Shown: positions 43,422 to 46,959 of the stretch, piece after piece
Layout: the number at the start of each line of letters is the position of its first letter
How positions within the stretch are numbered: position 1 is the first letter of the stretch
Assembly (NCBI RefSeq): GCF_900044055.2
Contig: NZ_FCOX02000055.1
Coordinates: 1 to 46,959, forward strand
Direction: 5' to 3'
Length of the DNA: 46,959 nt
Source: Caballeronia calidae
GTDB taxonomy: Bacteria; Pseudomonadota; Gammaproteobacteria; Burkholderiales; Burkholderiaceae
The notes under the pieces: generated by a model
The model's database searches: none
Seen by the model: only the letters and a program-made list of their open reading frames with translations
What the model was told of the DNA's origin: nothing
Translations under genes and position numbers: made by a program

Positions 43422-45301
43422 CGTCCGGTCCTCGCTGGCCAGTGCATGAGCGGACCACGCGCGAGCGACGCGACGTGGGTCTCGGTGAACGAATTGATCG
43501 ACACGTACTGCGCGAAAAACTGCGCAAGCACCGCGCCGAGCAGGAAGGCGCTCGCGCCCTCGAACGCGGCGTCGTCGAAGCGCAGCGTGATCGCGAGGCC
43601 GCGCCCGTAGACGATCGGCCCGGGCGAAGGCAGACGCTGCACGACCGGCTCGCAGGACACCGAGCGCAGCCCTTCCACCTGCCGGTGCGCGGCGGCGTCA
43701 TCGGCCGGACAGTAGAGCGCGAGCAGCTCGCGCAACGCGCGGGCGCCTTCCTGCGCGTTCGTATCCACGAGCGACGCGTAGTTCAGCGAAAGATGATCGA
43801 GCAGCCGCCACGCCGCCGGCCCTTCGGCAAACGACGGCAGCGGCCGGCTCGGGCCCGCGACGCAGCGCACGGCGGTGACGGGCGCTTCGGCATCGAGCGT
43901 GAAGTCGGTCGAGCCCGCGCCGATGGGCATCGACAGCGGCAAATCGCGATTCGTGCACCACGCGCTGATGCCGAGCTGACGCACTTCCCCGCCCTGCGGC
44001 GCGTTCTGCGCATCGACCAGCGCGATGAAGGCTTCGCTGCCGAGGTAGCTGCTGCGCGCGCCGTTCTGCTGCTGCCGCACCGACGCGCGCCGCGCCTCGC
44101 GGCGCAGTTGATAGAACGCGACGCCCTCGCCCGGCATGTCGAGGTCCTTCGCGCAGTGGAACGGGCGGTATTGCTTCTGCGCGTCCGCGCCCGCGCCGTA
44201 GCCGGTGACTTCGTCGATCTGATGGATCTCGTAGTCCATCGGCCGCGTGCGGTCGACGACGACGTGATACTCGAACTCCGTGTCCGACAGCGCGACGCGA
44301 TCGGTGCGGCGGCGAAACAGGTTGATGGCAGGCGTGCAGTCGAGCGCGAAGTTCGACGCATCGACGCCGCGTTCGAGGGATGCATCGGCCTGATCGAGCA
44401 GGATCACGATCTCCGCTTCCTGGCCGCGGCAATGACGCAGCGCGCCGCGCAGTCCGGCCACTTCGACGAACATGAAGCGCGGCGCGAAGGCGAAATACTC
44501 CTGCAGCAGGCGGTAGCCGTCGAACGATTGCTGGCCGACCGGCAGAAGCGCCTCGTCTTCGGCGAAGCCGAGCGGGCGCAGCGCGGTCTTCGGCAGCACG
44601 GCGAGCGTGGCCGCCGCGCTCGCACCGTTGCCCGGCTGCATCACCGCGACGCCGACGCAATGCGCGAGCAGACGCTCGTGCAGGCGCGCGGGCAGGCCGT
44701 CCGGGCCGCGCAGATAGAGCGCGAGGCGATCGAGCGAAAGGCGGTCGAAGCCGAGCGAGCCGGTTGCCCGCAGCCGCAGGCGCAACCCCGCCTTGACACC
44801 CGCGGGCAGCGCAGGCGACGACGCGTTAAGCGCGCCCGCATGCGTGAAGAACTTCGCCTGCGCGATCTCGACCGGCCACAGCGTGAGCGCGTGCGCGGTG
44901 CGGTATTCGCAGCGCGTCGACGCGGACTTGTCGAGCATGCCGCGCAGCGCCGTGTGGCGCGGCACGACGATGCCGTCGGCGCTCGCGGCGAGCTGCGGAT
45001 TCGCGTGATCGGCCTGAAGCTGGACGACCGCCATCGAAGGCGTCGGCGCCAGATAGTGCGGATACGCCAGTTCCAGCAGATGCTGCGTGAAGCGCGGGAA
45101 TTCGGCATCGAGCTTCGTCTGCACGCGCGCGGCGAGAAAGCTGAAGCCTTCCAGCAGGCGCTCGACGTACGGGTCCGCGCATTCGACGCCGTCCAGCGCG
45201 AGCCGCCCGGCGATCTTCGGAAATGCGGCGGCGAATTCGCCGCCCATCTCCCGCACGTGCTGGAGCTCCTGGCTGTAGTACCTGAGGAACGCGGGGTTCA
45301 T
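43406..45301 (-). CDS. tssF: T6SS baseplate protein TssF
   Basis: The 631-residue protein begins MNPAFLRYYSQELQHVREMG, the standard TssF start, followed by DPYVERLLEGFSFLAARVQTKLD and FPRFTQHLLELAYPHYLAPTPSM. TssF is the main structural part of the baseplate wedge, related to phage gp6. The frame is open further upstream, but the conserved N-terminus and the ATGA overlap with tssE fix the start at 45301. Later blocks such as YRLLQEYFAFAPRFMFVEV support full length. Confidence 0.96.
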   Translation of the reverse strand: MNPAFLRYYSQELQHVREMGGEFAAAFPKIAGRLALDGVECADPYVERLLEGFSFLAARVQTKLDAEFPRFTQHLLELAYPHYLAPTPSMAVVQLQADHANPQLAASADGIVVPRHTALRGMLDKSASTRCEYRTAHALTLWPVEIAQAKFFTHAGALNASSPALPAGVKAGLRLRLRATGSLGFDRLSLDRLALYLRGPDGLPARLHERLLAHCVGVAVMQPGNGASAAATLAVLPKTALRPLGFAEDEALLPVGQQSFDGYRLLQEYFAFAPRFMFVEVAGLRGALRHCRGQEAEIVILLDQADASLERGVDASNFALDCTPAINLFRRRTDRVALSDTEFEYHVVVDRTRPMDYEIHQIDEVTGYGAGADAQKQYRPFHCAKDLDMPGEGVAFYQLRREARRASVRQQQNGARSSYLGSEAFIALVDAQNAPQGGEVRQLGISAWCTNRDLPLSMPIGAGSTDFTLDAEAPVTAVRCVAGPSRPLPSFAEGPAAWRLLDHLSLNYASLVDTNAQEGARALRELLALYCPADDAAAHRQVEGLRSVSCEPVVQRLPSPGPIVYGRGLAITLRFDDAAFEGASAFLLGAVLAQFFAQYVSINSFTETHVASLARGPLMHWPARTGRCATL

Positions 45302-45840
45302 GCCTGCTGCTCCCCGGCCGATGATCCTTCGCGCACCGTCGATGCGTCGGCGACGCGCACCTCGCCCGCTTCGAGATCCAGCTCCGTGCGCAGAAAAAGC
45401 CGCTCGGGATACGGCTGCGACCACATGTCGGCCTCGATCTCGAAGCGGATCACATGGCCGCGCGTCTTGCCCCGCGAATCGTCGATCGCCGTCACGCGCA
45501 CCGATTCACGCGCGAGCCGCGGCTCGAAGGCCCACAGCGCGTCGCGGATCAGGCGCTCCAGCGTTGCCGCCGTGAGCGCGGCGACGTCGCGGCCCGCCAG
45601 GTCCGGCAAACCGTAGTTGAGCACGGACGTCGCGACATACGGCAGGTTCGCCGCGTCCGTGCCCTCCCCGAGACCGCTCGCGTTCAGCAGCCAGCCGATA
45701 TCGCGCTGCACGCTGTCGCGCAGCGCGCGCGCCGAGATCACGCGACGCTCGCGGGATTCATGACGCGCGTGCGGTTCGAAATCGGTCAGGCGGTCCAGCA
45801 ACGACGGCTGCAGGCGGTCCCGGGCGGAAGGTTCGGACAT
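45298..45840 (-). CDS. tssE: T6SS baseplate protein TssE (gp25-like)
   Basis: The 180-residue protein is a gp25-like wedge protein, the site where sheath assembly starts. It begins with a PSLLDRLTDFEP segment and contains LRDSVQRDIGWLLNA, SVLNYGLPDLAG and RLIRDALWAFEPRL, in the order found in TssE. The C-terminal 20 residues are acidic and variable. Its stop overlaps the tssF start. The gap to tssC is 42 bases; many clusters have hcp between tssC and tssE, but here there is none. Confidence 0.94.
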   Translation of the reverse strand: MSEPSARDRLQPSLLDRLTDFEPHARHESRERRVISARALRDSVQRDIGWLLNASGLGEGTDAANLPYVATSVLNYGLPDLAGRDVAALTAATLERLIRDALWAFEPRLARESVRVTAIDDSRGKTRGHVIRFEIEADMWSQPYPERLFLRTELDLEAGEVRVADASTVREGSSAGEQQA

Positions 45841-45882
45841 GAGCGGCTCCTTTCAGAACGAAATGCGCGGATACGACGAAGC

Positions 45883-46944
45883 TCAGGCGGCCTTGGCCGT
45901 CGGCAGCTTGGACACGAGCCGCAGCGACACCGTCAGACCTTCGAGCTGGTAATGCGGGCGCAGGAAGAACTTCGACGTGTAATAGCCCGGATTGCCCGCC
46001 ACTTCCTCCACGATGACCTGCGCGTCGGCGAGCGGCTTGCGCGCCTTGGTGTCGTCGGAAGAGTGCGTGGGATCGCCGTCGACGTACTGGAGAATCCAGT
46101 TCTGCAGCCAGCGCTCCATGTCGTCGCGTTCGCGGAACGAGCCGAGCTTGTCGCGCACGATGCACTTCAGGTAGTGCGCGAAACGGCAGCACGCGAACAG
46201 ATACGGCAGGCGCGCGGCGAGGTTCGCGTTGGCGGTGGCGTCCGGGTCTTCGTATTCGGCCGGCTTGTGCAGCGACTGCGCGCCGATGAACGCCGCGAAG
46301 TCCGAGTTCTTCTTGTGCACGAGCGGCATGAAGCCGTTCCTGGCGAGTTCGGCCTCGCGCCGGTCGCTGATGGCGATTTCGGTCGGGCATTTCATGTCGA
46401 TGCCGCCGTCGTCCGTGGGAAACGCGTGCACCGGCAATCCTTCGACCGCGCCGCCCGATTCGACGCCGCGAATGCGCGAGCACCAGCCGGACATCTTGAA
46501 CGAGCGCGTGATATTCGCCGCCATCGCATACGATGCGTTCGCCCACGCGTACTTGGTGCTGTTCGCGCCGGCCGTGTCTTCCTCGAAGTCGAACGCCTCG
46601 ACCGGATCGGTCTTCGCGCCGTAGGGCGCGCGCGCGAGAAAACGCGGCATCGCAAGGCCGATGTAACGCGAGTCCTCCGAATCACGCAGCGAGCGCCAGG
46701 CGGCATGCTCGGGCGTCTGGAAGATCTTGGTCAGATCGCGCGGATTGGCGAGCTCCTGCCAGGATTCCATCAGAAGCGCGGCCGGGTCCGCGCCCGCGAT
46801 GAACGGCGCGTGCGCCGCCGCCGCGATCTTCGCGACCTGCGTCAGCAGATCGACATCCGGGCCGCTGTGATCGAAGTAATAAGGATCGTTACCGAAATAA
46901 CTTCCCGCTATGCAGCGCTTGTTGAGTAGATGCGGTAGTTCCAT
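45883..46944 (-). CDS. tssC: T6SS contractile sheath large subunit TssC, N-terminal part missing or replaced
   Basis: TssC forms the contractile sheath with TssB. From the YYFDHSGPDVDLL motif (residues 22-34) to the end, the protein is typical: AKIAAAAHAPFIAGAD, SEDSRYIGLAMPRFLARAPYG, FPTDDGGIDMKCPTEIAISDRRE, KKNSDFAAFIGAQSL and a C-terminal YQLEGLTVSLRLVSKLP. Full TssC proteins have about 490 residues; here only 353 precede the stop when counted from the ATG at 46944. The expected sequence before YYFDHS (a GGEPFGCLIGD-like strand and about 120 residues upstream) is absent. Instead come 21 residues with AT-rich codons (CTA, ATA, AGT, GGT). The frame stays open to the window edge, so the true start could lie outside. 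Either the gene is truncated by an insertion or rearrangement near 46885, or the assembly is wrong there. Confidence 0.85.
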   Translation of the reverse strand: MELPHLLNKRCIAGSYFGNDPYYFDHSGPDVDLLTQVAKIAAAAHAPFIAGADPAALLMESWQELANPRDLTKIFQTPEHAAWRSLRDSEDSRYIGLAMPRFLARAPYGAKTDPVEAFDFEEDTAGANSTKYAWANASYAMAANITRSFKMSGWCSRIRGVESGGAVEGLPVHAFPTDDGGIDMKCPTEIAISDRREAELARNGFMPLVHKKNSDFAAFIGAQSLHKPAEYEDPDATANANLAARLPYLFACCRFAHYLKCIVRDKLGSFRERDDMERWLQNWILQYVDGDPTHSSDDTKARKPLADAQVIVEEVAGNPGYYTSKFFLRPHYQLEGLTVSLRLVSKLPTAKAA

Positions 46945-46959
46945 GCAGGCAGGGTTGGG

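Noticed and set aside
37631..45616. Further long plus-strand frames across vgrG, clpV, tssG and tssF
   Set aside because: Same cause: they mirror genuine minus-strand genes and carry no recognisable domain.

Overview
The window looks like part of a Burkholderiaceae genome, most likely Paraburkholderia, Caballeronia or Burkholderia. It is GC-rich, and most strongly so in the right-hand 22 kb. The protein families and the type VI secretion (T6SS) gene order fit that group. This placement is inference from gene content and composition. I saw no rRNA, tRNA, integrase or CRISPR array.

1-9467 (+ strand): a carbon-catabolism cluster. In order it has the end of a sugar-binding protein of an ABC importer, a PfkB sugar kinase, glucose-6-phosphate dehydrogenase (zwf), an aldose-1-epimerase-like protein, a GAPN-like NADP-dependent aldehyde dehydrogenase, pyruvate kinase, an enolase gene broken by three frameshifts, and a 2,3-BPG-dependent phosphoglycerate mutase. 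Together they would carry glyceraldehyde-3-P to pyruvate while making NADPH and bypassing phosphoglycerate kinase. Enolase would have to come from elsewhere.

9468-11674: a spacer with a hairpin and a palindrome, a ProQ/FinO-type RNA chaperone gene, and a small Sel1-like repeat protein.

11675-19551: two facing units. On the minus strand are a GntR/UTRA regulator, a CxPSR sulfatase and an ACS-type MFS transporter. On the plus strand are glycerate kinase, a second pyruvate kinase and a CdaR/PucR-type regulator. One palindrome type (CTAT-N8-ATAG) lies upstream of both the sulfatase and the GntR gene. Two TTGTGCA-type imperfect palindromes lie upstream of glycerate kinase. I infer a route that takes up and desulfates an organic acid ester and feeds glycerate to pyruvate.

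19552-25140: an island of lower GC and low gene density. It holds an Hcp gene followed by a 299-residue protein resembling Tgl-type transglutaminases (a T6SS effector candidate), about 1.4 kb of apparent non-coding DNA, a 44-codon ORF with a strong ribosome binding site, and a decayed gene of unknown function ending at a clear rho-independent terminator.

25142-46959: a T6SS locus. On the plus strand a tight operon encodes a periplasmic FecR-domain protein, a membrane protein with a CxxCH haem-c motif and a C-terminal HAMP segment, a PpkA-like Ser/Thr kinase and a PppA-like phosphatase. On the minus strand, in transcription order, are tssC (5' end abnormal), tssE, tssF, tssG, clpV/tssH, a PAAR-like gene, vgrG, fha/tagH, tssK, tssL (with an OmpA domain), tssM and tagF. 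tssA, tssB and tssJ are not in the window. Kinase, phosphatase, FHA protein and TagF point to post-translational control of firing. The FecR and haem-c proteins are the likely signal input and are not the TagQRST set known from Pseudomonas.
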